DNA of 64,000 bases from Megalobrama amblycephala (GCF_018812025.1 NC_063045.1:59510383-59574382), one strand, 5' to 3'; shown: positions 47,342 through 59,020, counted from the stretch's first letter. Translations and numbers: made by a program. The notes: generated from the letters alone by a model not told the origin.

Positions 47342-50300
47342 CTAAACTAAAGACATTACCTACCTATTCTCCTAAATCACAATCTACAAAGTATGTTTAT
47401 CCATCCATGAAATAGGTTATACAGTTTTGTTCTATGCACACATGAACTAAAGGATCAGTACCTAATAAATTACTGTGTGAATGTTTCCTGACAGGTCAGA
47501 ATCTGATATGTGATGGCAATTTTAAAAAGGATCAGCTCCAAAACTACGCCCAGCAAGCACTAGATGCCATTAATTCTACTCGCACGCTGACTGCTTCTCA
47601 AAAGCTAGCAGGCAAGGGCCAGCATGTCTTCAACAACAACCTCCTTAAGTTTCACCGCAGTGTTCTGGAGAAGCTGCTGAAAGATTTGAGGGGCTACGAT
47701 AAGCATATGAAGAACCTGGAGAAGGACCTTGTGAACCCCCTCAGCGAAGATCACAAAAAAAAAATTGGAACTGAAATGGTGGTTGACTTAAGGTCAGTGT
47801 GTGTGTGTGTGTGCTCAGGTGAGATGAGTGCTACAGTGTGTAGAAACTTTAGAATGTAAGTGTAGTAGGTCTGGACGATAAAGCAATATATATAATTATC
47901 ATGTGCAGCGTAGTACAATTAAAATGTCATGAGAGAACATTCTCGTGCTGTTCTGTATCATATGGACTGGAGTAAGCATGTTTCAGTTTTTATGGACATA
48001 TTGCAAATAGCATTGACTGCAGTAGTTTTCTGAATTGTAACCACACTTCAGAATGTTTAACCATTACCCTGTGTGATGTGTCTGAAGGTGCAGGGGTAAC
48101 GTCGAATGGTCTCTCTCTCTCTTTCTCTAACGTACCTTACTCTCGCCCCTGGATGCGTTCTCATGTGCCGAATTTTGGCACTGATTAATTTAATTTGGTC
48201 GATGTCCTTAAAAGTACCAAGTTTGGTACCAACCCTAGTCAGTGGTGACATGATCTGCTGCAAAGTCTGCCATCTTTTGGGTTTGTGGTTTCCATGAAGA
48301 TCACGGCTTGTGACTCACTCCTGAATGACACTGAAGTCACACCTCTAGCCACTAGCTAGCCAAAAACCAGCAGCACTTTCCAAAATGAAGTATTCATTCT
48401 GACTTTCTTCAGATTTCTCAGATTGAAATCTACTTGCAATTTTAAATTTGATCCATTTGTCTTTCTCCAATCTCCAAGTACTATACAGTAGGCTACTATA
48501 CTGTACTGTATATATTATAAACAGATCCGTTAATGAGCAGCCATTCAGTATTCATTGCTAATTTACCCACACCCCTCCAGCCTAATCAGTCAGTTTTTCT
48601 TATTTTTAGCTCACAGAAGTTCCCAAATTTAATCTCCTGCCGATCCTCTCTTCATCAACAATAATAATAATTCAAAAATACAATAAAACATTCTAAAATG
48701 CTTTCCAAACAACCTGTCTCACAGACAAGCTTATCAATTACCCATGCAACCATCTAGCCACAGCAGTGATTTATTTATTTATTTTTATTTAAATATTTAT
48801 CACCATTGTAGTGATTTCTCCCTTTGTCAAAAATAATCTTTAAGCTACTTCACTGCTGCAGAAGTGATTTCGTCCTCTGCTCTCGCAGCCAATGTTCCCT
48901 CTAATTTTTTTTCTCGCTAAGCAAAACTTTTCTCTGTTGAGCGCACATTTTGGCCACCTGAGCAAAAACATACTTTATATCAGACCTGTACAATGAACGT
49001 AAACACACACACACACAAAAAAATGGTTTTATCATGCAACTGTAACATTTAACTTTAATGTGCCATTTCTATTTTATTTGACCCTTGATGTAACTTAGTG
49101 ATTTATTAAATAATATGTTTGAAAACAAGCAGTTCAGTCACTAAATTAAGCACATTTTAGGTTACTTGAAATTTTTTCACATTGCTGTATTTACTGTACC
49201 AGTCTTTACCAAGAAATTCTATTAAAAAATAATTTGTGTCCTCCTGCAGGACAGTTCAATTCTTTATAATAATATAATTATTGAGCAGTTACAGTGATGG
49301 TTTGGAACAACCATAATGTGTTTTTGTACAGTCAATTATTAGCAACAGACAGTGTTAAACCATCAAAATTACATGTTTATTGCTTATGAATTTCTCAGAT
49401 TTTATATACCAGGAGGATTTTTCGTGGCAAGGAGCCCTAAACAATCCCCTTGTGAGATCAGTTTTTTATTAGGCTTACATTATAATATAATAAAATATAA
49501 TATAATATTTAAGTATTTAAACTGACATACAGTATTATATCAGTTTAAATGCTTCCATTTGTTTTAATATATTATATAGTGAAAACAAACTGAAGCATTT
49601 AAACTGATAGCTAAATATTTTTAAGAAATGTGAACATTAACTCGGTTTATAGTTATCTAAACATCCCTGAAACCCACACCACCACACACAATAATCTATT
49701 TAAACTGAGGTATATCACTGATGTATTTTGAGTTCTCTTTCTATGGAACATGTAAACCGGTTCTAACTCTATAGCGACAATAACTCTATAGCGGTTGTCC
49801 AGAGCACTGCAATTATTTCTCAGTTAAACTACTACAATCATTCTTCTGAAACAGTGGATAAACAGTTTCAGTTGTTTCTTTTTTAGATTTATTCTCTTAT
49901 TTAAATTATTTGACATAATTAGACATTTTCAACATATAGTTTCAGTTATTTTTTATCTTGTTTTGGTGTGTTTGTCTCTGTAGTTCAAAGGATGAGTATG
50001 TGGATTATAATGCAGTTGTGTTCGGAGCGTACGTGGAGAAGCTCCGACATGAACTTGTGGAATACCTCAAGGCCGATACATCTGACAACGATGATGAGAG
50101 AAACAGAATCAAAACACAGGTGCAGTTAATCACCAATAATATGGTGAACCTTAATGTGTATGTGGACCCAATGGCCTGCGATCACTGGCTGAAGAAGAAC
50201 CCAAAAAAGAATCAACAGTTCAAAGATATCAGAGATGCATTGAGGAATATGTTCCAGAACATCCTGCAGGACTTCAAAACAGTGTCCAAAAATATCAAAG

Positions 50301-50558
50301 ACCTTTACAAGAGTGGAAAGTGGAACAGGTTAGACAGCTGACTCCTGGATTACATTCATGTACAAACAATAAATATAACTGTTAATGCACAAAAATCAAT
50401 CAATAAATAAGCTATAAAAAAGTGAATCATCGACAGACCCAAGAGACCTTCTGATGAGTTCAGTAGAGCTCCTCTTAGTCCATTAAATCATGTAGTGGAT
50501 GACCTTCAAAGTAAAGGACATTTTCTCATGTAACTCTTGTTCTCTTTTCAACAGATAG
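47148..50558 (+). CDS. family gene 4: intact secreted protein, about 238 aa, unrecognised
   Basis: Exons 47148-47217, 47495-47792, 49984-50328 and the start of exon 4 at 50555 (TAG 50556-50558). All joins keep the frame. It is closest to gene 2. The signal exon is 18 bp shorter than in gene 2, ending ...VVVTTVK, so the residues near the likely signal-peptidase site differ. Exon 2 has QNLICDGNFKKDQLQNYAQQ, then INSTRTLTAS (a possible N-glycosylation site absent in gene 2) and GQHVFNNNLLKFHR. Exon 3 has YVDYNAVVFGAY, NVYVDPMACDHWLKK and ALRNMFQNILQDF, ending KWNR. Exon 2 lacks an early methionine in frame, so a simple ATG-to-stop scan misses it. A 15-bp deletion sits just before the acceptor TTTCCTGACAG, which itself is kept. 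Intron 2 (2.2 kb) carries the inverted hAT-like element. Confidence 0.75.
47287..47339 (+). repeat. (TG)n microsatellite in intron 1 of gene 4
   Basis: About 26 TG units at the conserved position. Confidence 0.9.
48890..49835 (-). mobile_element. hAT-like element in intron 2 of gene 4, reversed relative to gene 2
   Basis: Starts CCAATGTTCCCTCTAATTTT and matches 14560-15730 on the other strand, including GCGCACATTTTGGCCACCTG and AGGAGGATTTTTCGTGGCAA. The intron around it is otherwise collinear with gene 2 intron 2. Confidence 0.7.
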
Positions 50559-51875
50559 ACACACATCAAGAGATCTGTCTTCTGACCCGGAGTGATCACT
50601 GGGAGGAGCTCTACTTTCTGAAATCAATAAGCAATGCTTTGGTTTTACCCACATTCACTTTTAAATCACATGAGCTAATAATAATAATAATAATAATAAT
50701 TTAAACTCTCTTTGTAGGCCGGATCATTGCCTTGATTAATTAAAGCCAACAGGGCTCTATCATCTAAAAACTAAAAAGTATTTGTCAAGAGACGTACGAT
50801 GCCGCGGGACTCTTTTTATTGTTAAATAAGTATAGTTGACCCAAAAATGAGAATCTGTTGACCATTCAAGATTTACAAACCCCATTTCCACAGAAGAGGG
50901 ACATTAGGGAAATTATAATACACAAAAGAAAAAATGTAAACTCACAGAACTGAACTGTGATTTGTTAATTCTGCCACATCTTTATTTATAACTTTTTTTC
51001 AAATCCAAAATGTGCTTATATTAACTAAATACCATTAAATTTTTCAATGGAAATTGTTTCTTTGTACTTTTGTCAGTTAAATAAAGGTTCAAAATGAACA
51101 AATCACAGATTCTTGTTTAAAGGCAAAATATAAAAGTTTTCACCACTAGAGGTCGCATTTTCAAATCAATAACAAAGGCGGAGCTTGATGAGTATGATGA
51201 CGCTATGAAGGAGAGTGGAATGACGGGAGATGTTACCATGAAGACAAGCAGAAACTGAAGATAGTGCAGATTTTATGTCATTGATACACGACAATGACAA
51301 GGGACGAGCCATTATTTAAATTTGGAATTTCTCCGGATTTACAAATCCTTGGGAACTTTTGGGATATTATAAGTACACAACTGCATGAAATATATCACAC
51401 TTTTTAGAGGTTTTTGGATATTTTATAACAAAAATCTTACACATTGTGCCTTTATTTACAATTTCCCAAATATCCCAACTTTTCTGGAAATGGGGTTTGC
51501 AGAATATGTTTTGTTTGATGTATTGAAGCATTTCTTGTGGAGGATCTAAGGATTCTCAATAGCCTACTTGATTTATATCATTTAATCATTAATTGATGTA
51601 ATTTTATGTTTTATATTTTACCATACTTATTTCCTTTCTATTGTTGTTTAATCTTATGATTGTGTGGTTTGAAGGAATGTTTGTCTTCATGAGAAAGAGA
51701 AAAGAGAATGTCTCCATTTCAAGGTTTTTAACATCACTGGACAATGATGTGAAGAAGTCATTTTTCATTGTTTTTCCCTTGGTATAATAACACTTGTTGG
51801 ATTTGTGCTGGTCAGATGAAGTCTGAGCATTAAAACATACACAACTAAGATTATTCAATAAAGTCTGCTCTTTTA
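50555..51875 (+). other. last exon and 3'UTR of gene 4
   Basis: Acceptor CTCTTTTCAACAG then ATAGACACACATCAAGAG; AATAAA at 51857-51862. It has the old fold-back repeat ends (CAAACCCCATTTCCA near 50876, TGGAAATGGGGTTTG near 51484). It also has the empty site (TTGTTTAAAGGC near 51115) for the MITE found in gene 1. Confidence 0.65.
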
Positions 51876-51879
51876 TCAT

Positions 51880-52292
51880 CACCTTCGTCTCCTTCTGTTC
51901 TTTGTGCAATTCATTATGCTGAAGTAAAATTAAATGTTAAATTACCTCTTGCTATATCAAAGCAAGAAAAAATTAATACTAAATGACATTGTCATTTATG
52001 TAAGTGCGTTATATAAAAAAATAAACAATTTCTGCCTAATGTATTAACAAAGACAAATAGACTAATTTGTCCAGTCAGCATTATTTATTCTGGACACAAT
52101 GCATTTTTCGTTAGCATGACAATTAATGCTTCATGTCTTTCAACTTAATCAAGAACCACAGGCACAAATGATAGTTTTGACCGATCTGTAAATTCCAGAC
52201 AGTTACTCTCCTATAATCACACATGATGTGCAGTGAAGGCAAAATACACAACAACACTGTCTTGCTTCCTTTGAAGTTGAAGTGAAAAAGAC
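51880..52292. other. no recognised feature
   Basis: AT-rich spacer after gene 4. Confidence 0.5.
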
Positions 52293-52295
52293 TAG

Positions 52296-53402
52296 GGGCC
52301 CTATTTTAACGATCTAAACGCAAAGTGTAAAGCACACGGCGCAGGCGCACTCAGGGCGTGTCCAAATCCACTTTTGCTATTTTAACGACAGAAAAACGGT
52401 CCGTGCGCCGGGGCGCATTTTTGAAATGGGTTGTCCCTATTCTCTTAATGAGTAATGGCCGTAACGTTCAATAAACCAATCAGAGTGTCATCTCCCATTC
52501 CCTTTAAGAGCGAGATGCGCTCGCGCCATGGCGGATTGCTATTTACATGGCGGAATTTGTTGGCGGAAAAGCTGAATGCTTTTCAAGCGAAGAAACCGAT
52601 CTGCTCGTGCGCGAAGTTAAAGCGCGCGAACAGATCATCTACGGGACAAGCAGGAATCCACCAAAGCTTCCCGAGGTGAAGAAGGATGAATTAGCAGTGA
52701 TTGTGTCCTCGTCTTCTGGCATCAGATGTTTTGCTGAAATTACCTGTTAAGTGGCCAGTCATTCTTTCAGTCGTCTGCGTTGGATGCAGGCTTTCAAATA
52801 GCTCCACGCGATGAGTCAGTTAATATATATGTGTGTGTATTGGCACGATTGTTCAATTAATTAGCCAATTTCGTTCATCATTATAAGTAGTAATAGGCTG
52901 AATTGAAAATAGGTAGCCTGATTCTAATACACGCAATGACTATTCATCATTACATTTTTATATTTATGTAGCCTACACAATAATATTCTTTTACACTGTA
53001 ATCCTTTTGTTTTTAATATTTGGCATGTTTGTGTGATGCGCATCCCTGTGTGTAATAAGCAAAGTCAACGCGCACTGTGAACGCGCCCAGAGGTGCAGTT
53101 TCTACCAACGCGCTCAAACAAAAAAATATTGCGCCATTGACTTTAGACTTTAGACCAGGTTTGAGTTGGTCTATGGCGCAGTCTATTTTCAGCTCCTTAA
53201 AATAGCAATGTGCCGGCAATGCGCCTGAACACACCTCTTTTTTAAACCAGCACGCCCATGGGCGCACTAATTGGCGCAAATGCATTTACTAATTTAAGGA
53301 CGTGGCGCTGAACGGGAAAACGCGAACGGCGCAGGACACAAACTAGGAAACACACTTGCGCTGCGCCTTGCGTCGCATTGCGCCGGGTGTATTATAGGGC
53401 CC
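52296..53402. mobile_element. Harbinger-like DNA element, 1107 bp
   Basis: Ends GGGCCCTATTTTA and TATTATAGGGCCC are inverted, with TAG on both sides (52293-52295, 53403-53405). A 3-bp flank fits PIF/Harbinger, whose usual target is TWA. The DDE nuclease gene is missing; only the Myb-like frame remains. Confidence 0.7.
52547..52750 (+). CDS. truncated Myb/SANT-like protein of the Harbinger element
   Basis: 67 codons, MAEFVGGKAECFSSEETDLL then VREVKAREQIIYG. The pattern FSxEETxxLLxxVxxRxxIIYG is that of the Myb-like DNA-binding protein that accompanies Harbinger transposases. The domain is cut off after about 50 residues, so it is unlikely to be functional. Confidence 0.55.
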   Translation: MAEFVGGKAECFSSEETDLLVREVKAREQIIYGTSRNPPKLPEVKKDELAVIVSSSSGIRCFAEITC

Positions 53403-53749
53403 TAGGCGTTGTTTTTATTCCACCATATTGACTTCGTCAGCCGAATTCACTGTTATATTAGATCGATTACACAAGCTATTCACTCAAACATAGCATGATG
53501 AGGACATCTGCTGGTTAAAGCCGTGTAAATGCAACAAGAACAGCAAAAACATGTTGTACACACTTTGAAACTGCTGCGCGAGTGTTTAGAATAAACAGAC
53601 CATTATCGTTCTTGGTGTTAACAGGCCTTTTAACTCTAGAAATTGTGTCACCTTGATCTCCAAGATATTAAATATGCTGAATATTTCACCTGTGTTACCA
53701 GTCTTTACAGATTTGTTAGAATGTCTTGAGGTAGGAGAGCAAAGAAAAT

Positions 53750-54380
53750 AATATAGCTGCAAGCAGCGATGACGGGACAAAACCCGGAGGCACCGCCACC
53801 CCGGTGGTTTCAGGGCAACTGTGCACGGTGGTCAATGGGCATTTAAAACAGTTAAACATAAAAGGACTATGTCAATTTCACACCACATTTACTGCAGCAG
53901 CTGATGCTCCTATGATCACAAACCACAACAGCCACATTCATGAGATCGTTTAAATTGAGATGAGTTTCATGTCATAGAATGTCATAAGTAAATTTCAAAT
54001 GAGTGCAGAATATCATCCTAATCTGACATGTCTGTGTTTTTTTCTCACACAACCTCTATAAAAATTCTAGAGCAAATTGGATACTATTATTTGTGCAAAC
54101 TCCACAGTGTTCTGAGAAATCTAATCCGGTCTTAATGCGAATGTCTGTGGTGTTGCCTCGCCACGGCCAAGCTGTTTGAGATATCAAAAATCTGCTTGCA
54201 ATTTAGCATCCTCAATGTCTTGACTTCATGCTGACCGAGTTTAGTGGTGATCGGAATAATCATCTCAAAAATGCCTGAATAGTCGAAAAAAAATAATTTT
54301 CCTAAGGAAAACAATTAGGAAATAATAAATAATAATCCTTAGGGGGTCAAGAGGGTCCTGCTCCATTAATTGGCTTGGGC
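53750..54380 (+). repeat. cyprinid dispersed repeat, related to 62440-62900 and 63555-63990
   Basis: Begins ATATAGCTGCAAGCAGCGAT and ends GGCTTGGGCCCTAATAA, tips seen in many copies across fish genomes. Parts (AATCATCCTAATCTGACATG type lines) recur near 63620. No protein is encoded. Confidence 0.55.
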
Positions 54381-54383
54381 CCT

Positions 54384-55045
54384 AATAAAAACTATTATTA
54401 AACAGCAAAAAGAGAGGTATAAAGTACAGCCAAGGCTAGCAGAATCCATAAGTAAGATGAAACCTACTGCACCTTGGGAAGACAATCTTGAACCCCAAGA
54501 GTTCAAGATCAAGGGTCACAAGAACGGCTGTCAGATTCTATTGAGCAAGACACAACAGAAGAGAGTGACAGTCAAAGTAGTGAGTCATCAGATAACAATC
54601 TTAGAGAAGTAAGGTTAAGTAATAAGAGGGCAGGAAAGCTTGAGCTCAGGAGGGTGTAACATCAGATGAAAAATGCAGCAGTTATGCAAACTGCATTATG
54701 AAAGCAGTGGAAACTGCAAGACTTGATGAACACTCAACTACACGGTTAGTTCGCACTTGCACTGGCCATGCAATTACAGCCGAGGCCTTAGAAAAGTCCA
54801 GACAACTCACAGGTACAGAGGATATATGCCCAATTGAAAAAGGATTTGATAGAAGCCCAAAAAGATGGGGTGCCAATTTTGAGTATGTGGCTTTCGATAG
54901 AAGCCGACATCCCTCATGAAGATAAAATCAGATTGTTACGAAAAGTGGGCAGAAGTTTACCTGGAGGACACACTTTAGCCACAATACTGAATAATGCTAG
55001 TAGTAAAGAAATTCAAAATACGTTAGCAGTATATGACCTTCATAC
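54384..55045 (+). pseudogene. unrecognised coding remnant, first copy
   Basis: A stretch of 660 bp repeated almost exactly at 62903-63547. It holds open frames at 54370-54612, 54698-54919 and 54834-55163 (the last reading SMWLSIEADIPHEDKIRL and RKVGRSLPGGHTLATIL). The two later frames overlap, and together they look like one coding region with a frameshift near 54840. I do not recognise a domain. An acidic serine-rich stretch in another frame (54540-54620) hints at more coding history. It is probably a mobile-element or retrocopy remnant. Confidence 0.45.
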
Positions 55046-55094
55046 ACAGCACGTCAAGACCAAAAAAGTAAGGCCTCAGAATAAATATAGAACA

Positions 55095-56367
55095 GAACAG
55101 AAAGACCAGTTGCATAAAGTTTATCTAAAAGCAAATAATGATCAACCAAATCAAAAGCTTTAGTTAAATCAAGAAAAATTGCACCTGTGAGTTTACCACC
55201 ATGTGAAGCTGAAAACACATCATTAGTAAACTTAAGTAAAGCAGTAGTTGTAGAATGATTAGACCTAAAACCAGATTGAACTGAAGATAAGATATTATTA
55301 ACAGATAAACAATTTGATAGCTGTTTATAAATAATTTTTTCAAAAACTTTAGATATAGAACATATAATAGGTCTATAATTATTAGGATCAAGTACATCAC
55401 CTCCCTTATAAAGTGGAGTAATGCGTGCACATTTCCAGATAACTGGCAACTCACATGTAGTCAAACATAGATTAAACAAATCAGCAAGTGGATATATAAG
55501 AATATGAGAGGATAATTTAAGAAACCTATTTTCAATACCATCTAACCCAGCACCACTAGTCACTTTTAATTCATTAATGGCATTTTGAACATCAATTGGT
55601 AAAATCTTCCTAAATGAAAAAGAGCTATTACAAAATGAATTATCATTAAAGATACCAGAATTCAAATAAGAAAAGGATTCTGAAGACCAGACAGAAGAAA
55701 AATGCTGATTAAATACTTGAGCAATAGATAAAGAGTCATGAAAAACTCTAATTTGATTAATTGAATGTTTATTTGATGTATTAACAGTACTTTTAATTTG
55801 ATTCCAAAACTGCTTCGGATTTTTACAATGATAGGAAAAAAAATCATTATAATAATTAGATTTTGCATTTCGAGATTTTGTCTTGCTCAAATTTCTCAAA
55901 TGTCTATATATGTCCCAATCAGCACTACTTCTTGTCTGACGAAATGTTGACCATGCTTTATCTCTTAGCCTAAAAAGACTAATAAGTTCAGAGTTAACCC
56001 AAGGTAGATGATTGCCTTTAACCTTAACAGTTTTCCAAGGTGCATGTTTATTCCCAACATTACTAAATTCATTATTAAAAAAAATCCCAAGCATCTTGTA
56101 CATTTGGAATTAAATAATATCTGTCCCAATTAACAGAAATCAAATCATTAATAAATAAATCTAAATTAAATTTTTTATATTGTCTGATTTTTATTAATCG
56201 TGGTGGCAATTTGGGAACTTTAATTTTCCATACACAAAATATAATAGAGTGATCACTAAGGCAATCAGACATAACACCTGCTCTTAAAAATCTATTTGGG
56301 TGTGATACAAGTATCCAGTCAAGAAGAGATTGTGTTTGAGATGTAATTCTAGTAGGCTCAGTAATTA
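55095..56367 (-). mobile_element. LINE: endonuclease end and reverse transcriptase start
   Basis: On the minus strand CLSDHSIIF near 56270 is the terminal endonuclease motif. A long open frame of about 330 codons follows with LPWVNSELISLFRLRDKAW, ITPLYKGGDVLDPNNYRPI, VQSGFRSNHSTTTALL and GAIFLDLTKAFDLVDH. It ends abruptly near 55095 at LYATGLS. The rest of the reverse transcriptase, including YADD, is missing, so it cannot move by itself. This is a different LINE family from 43554-45890. Confidence 0.85.
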
Positions 56368-57405
56368 CAGTATTTCACAATTGCTAAAACACTAAACCCC
56401 ATTCTCTGAACCCAATGCTCAGTGGCCTAAACCCATTTGTCGAATCAGTCACTTTGTAGGCAAAACCTTAAACAAGTTCAGGTAGTTAAGACACTGTTTG
56501 CAAATCTCATCCACTCTTTTTGCAAAACTCTAAACACATTCTTACTCACTAAAACACATTTTGCACTGTGTTGCAAAATGGTAAATACATGTGGCAAAAG
56601 TTAAACACAACTACAACACATTTGTCATCCTTTAAACACAATAACTCAAAATTATTCACACTTATTTCTAATGATGTGATCAAATAAACTGTATAAAATA
56701 TAGGTCAGTTCAGAGTGCACAGGTGACACAGGTGCTGAATGATGATACCAACAATAGATGGAAACAATCTGAAAAGTAGAGGAGGAAGAGTATGTGTAAG
56801 AGGATGATGAGGAGAAAGAGCAAGGGGTGTGGAGACAAGGCTGTCAAGGCTGGATCCGGCACAGGTTTTTCCCTTTGCCTGGCAAGAGACGACATTGCCT
56901 GTGATGTGGAAAATGTCCTCAACAATATTCAACATATTCAACAATATTATTGATCTGACAGTACTGACATTATAGGATGAGAACTGAACTAAGCTAGCCT
57001 AGATGATGACATCACTGTTTTCTGCAGAACTGCTTTATAGAGGAAAATAATTACAGTAATTTACATAATAATTGATGGTCTTTACAATGTAAGTGAAACA
57101 ACACTGAACTGACTTCAGCTGAACAATGACACTATTTTCTTTTCGAGCTGTACAGCCAAAATGAACCCTCTTTGCATTACTGATCATCATGTACCTGTTA
57201 TCACTGTAAAGCTGCTTTGACTATACTATACTATACTATACTATACTATACTATATTATACTATACTAGACTAGACTAGACTAGACTAGTATCTGTGTAG
57301 TATAAATTGCAATTGAAATAAAGGTGACTTGACTTGATTTAGGCAGACCTAACATGAAGATGTGATGCTGAAGCAGAATGAATCTCTCACTGACTCTGAA
57401 CTTTG

Positions 57406-57407
<2 letters not shown>

Positions 57408-57462
<55 letters not shown>
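57408..57462 (+). repeat. (TG)n microsatellite
   Basis: About 27 TG units just before the nested element. Confidence 0.9.
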
Positions 57463-57464
<2 letters not shown>

Positions 57465-57506
57465 ACTGTATCATGCTTTTCATTTAGAGTTTTCTTTGAC
57501 CTTTTA

Positions 57507-57873
57507 CAGTTTTTCTCGATTACTTACACACATTTTCTGAAAGCATGCCTCATACTCTCAGAACTCTACACACAAATCAAAAAACACACACACAATGGGC
57601 AAAACTCCTCAGTTCTCCTGCAAAATGAAACTTTACATTCAAAACAATGTTCTTTCTTCTCAAAATGGTATTTTGTTTTCAAATGACACACACAAACCAT
57701 CATATGAATAGACATTTATAAGAACCAGTTGAACACTGATGTGCTCTATGTAAAACACAATGATGAATGGAAAACACTTCTCCATTCATCATAATGACTT
57801 TGGTCTTTATTTGGTTCAATGTTACACTTACTACAGACAGTACATACATAAGTGTGTTGTAAAATATTTGTAG

Positions 57874-57910
<37 letters not shown>

Positions 57911-57946
57911 TACAAATATTTTACAGCACACTTATGTATGTAAGTG

Positions 57947-58003
<57 letters not shown>

Positions 58004-58587
58004 GTTTTTATAGACAGAACACACAAATACACAGTAACAAATATATTTTATTTTTCCAACAAAAACAATGTACAGTGCACATCCAAACCAACGCAAAGTT
58101 GCACATACAGTGGTATACATACAAAACAACAGAAGAATTTACTGTATACAGTAATTCATTTTACTGTTTACAGTATATATATATATATATAAAAAAATAT
58201 ATGCTGCTCTGCCTCTGACTATGGTTGGCATCCATTGCTCCAAAACAGAAGAGCTCACCTGTTGCCCTTTTATGCTAAAGCTCTGTTTGCTAATTGTAAA
58301 AATGTGTGACAGGTGTTTGCCCATGTGATGAGTCAGTGTGCACATTTGAATGGCAGTGTGTTCCTTGTGAAAACAAGAGATTTTTCTGCCCGAAAACTGT
58401 GCCAAATGCAGAGAATTGTGTGTAGAGTTTTGAAAAAAGTGTGTTTTAGAACTGCAATGTGAGTGTAAAGCAGGAATTGTGCTTGTAGTTTAGCAGAATT
58501 GGTTCAGGGGGTTGGTGCATGAGTTACATGTTGTGGTCATTGTGTCTCAAGTACCAATATTTGTGTGTAAACAATTGAGAAAAACTG
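57507..58587. mobile_element. 1081-bp transposon nested in the 2.65-kb transposon
   Basis: Left tip CAGTTTTTCTCGATTACTTA and right tip TAAACAATTGAGAAAAACTG, flanked by TA (57505-57506, 58588-58589). The interior has an inverted pair around 57860-57945 (AGTGTGTTGTAAAATATTTG) and (TA)n tracts. Confidence 0.7.
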
Positions 58588-59020
58588 TAGTCATTTGCAT
58601 TTAGACTGCTGTATGTTTGCAGTATGTAAGTACTGTATATACAGACATTCAATACTATATAATATTGAATATAATACTGTACTTGCAGTACATACAGTAT
58701 ACTTTAAATTCACATTACTTGTGATTTCTATACATTTTATGTAATGGCAAAATGTGTTTACTGTGTTACAATATACTTTTTTTTTCTGTAACCTCATGTT
58801 CTGGATGTTGTGTTTTCCATTTTTTAATGTAGTGTCTAATGAATGATCTGTAGTGTTTATATATTGTTTAATGTGTGTATGATCTGAAAGCTTTGTTTGA
58901 TTTTGCCATAAGAGTCAGAAGTTTTGTGAAATTAGTTTGAAGATTGGATTTGTGTTTAATGTTTTGAGAAAATGAGTGATGGTTTCAAGAAATGTGTTTT
59001 AGCAATTGTGAAATACTGTA

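Larger units (their letters stand above)
56368..59018. mobile_element. 2651-bp TA-flanked DNA transposon inside the LINE
   Basis: Left tip CAGTATTTCACAATTGCTAA and right tip TTAGCAATTGTGAAATACTG are exact inverted copies, each next to TA (56366-56367, 59019-59020). Removing the element and one TA restores an open LINE frame (L-S-Q-L-I-T-E-P). No transposase domain was recognised. It contains (CTATA)n near 57220, (TG)n near 57408, (TA)n tracts, and a second element. Confidence 0.8.
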
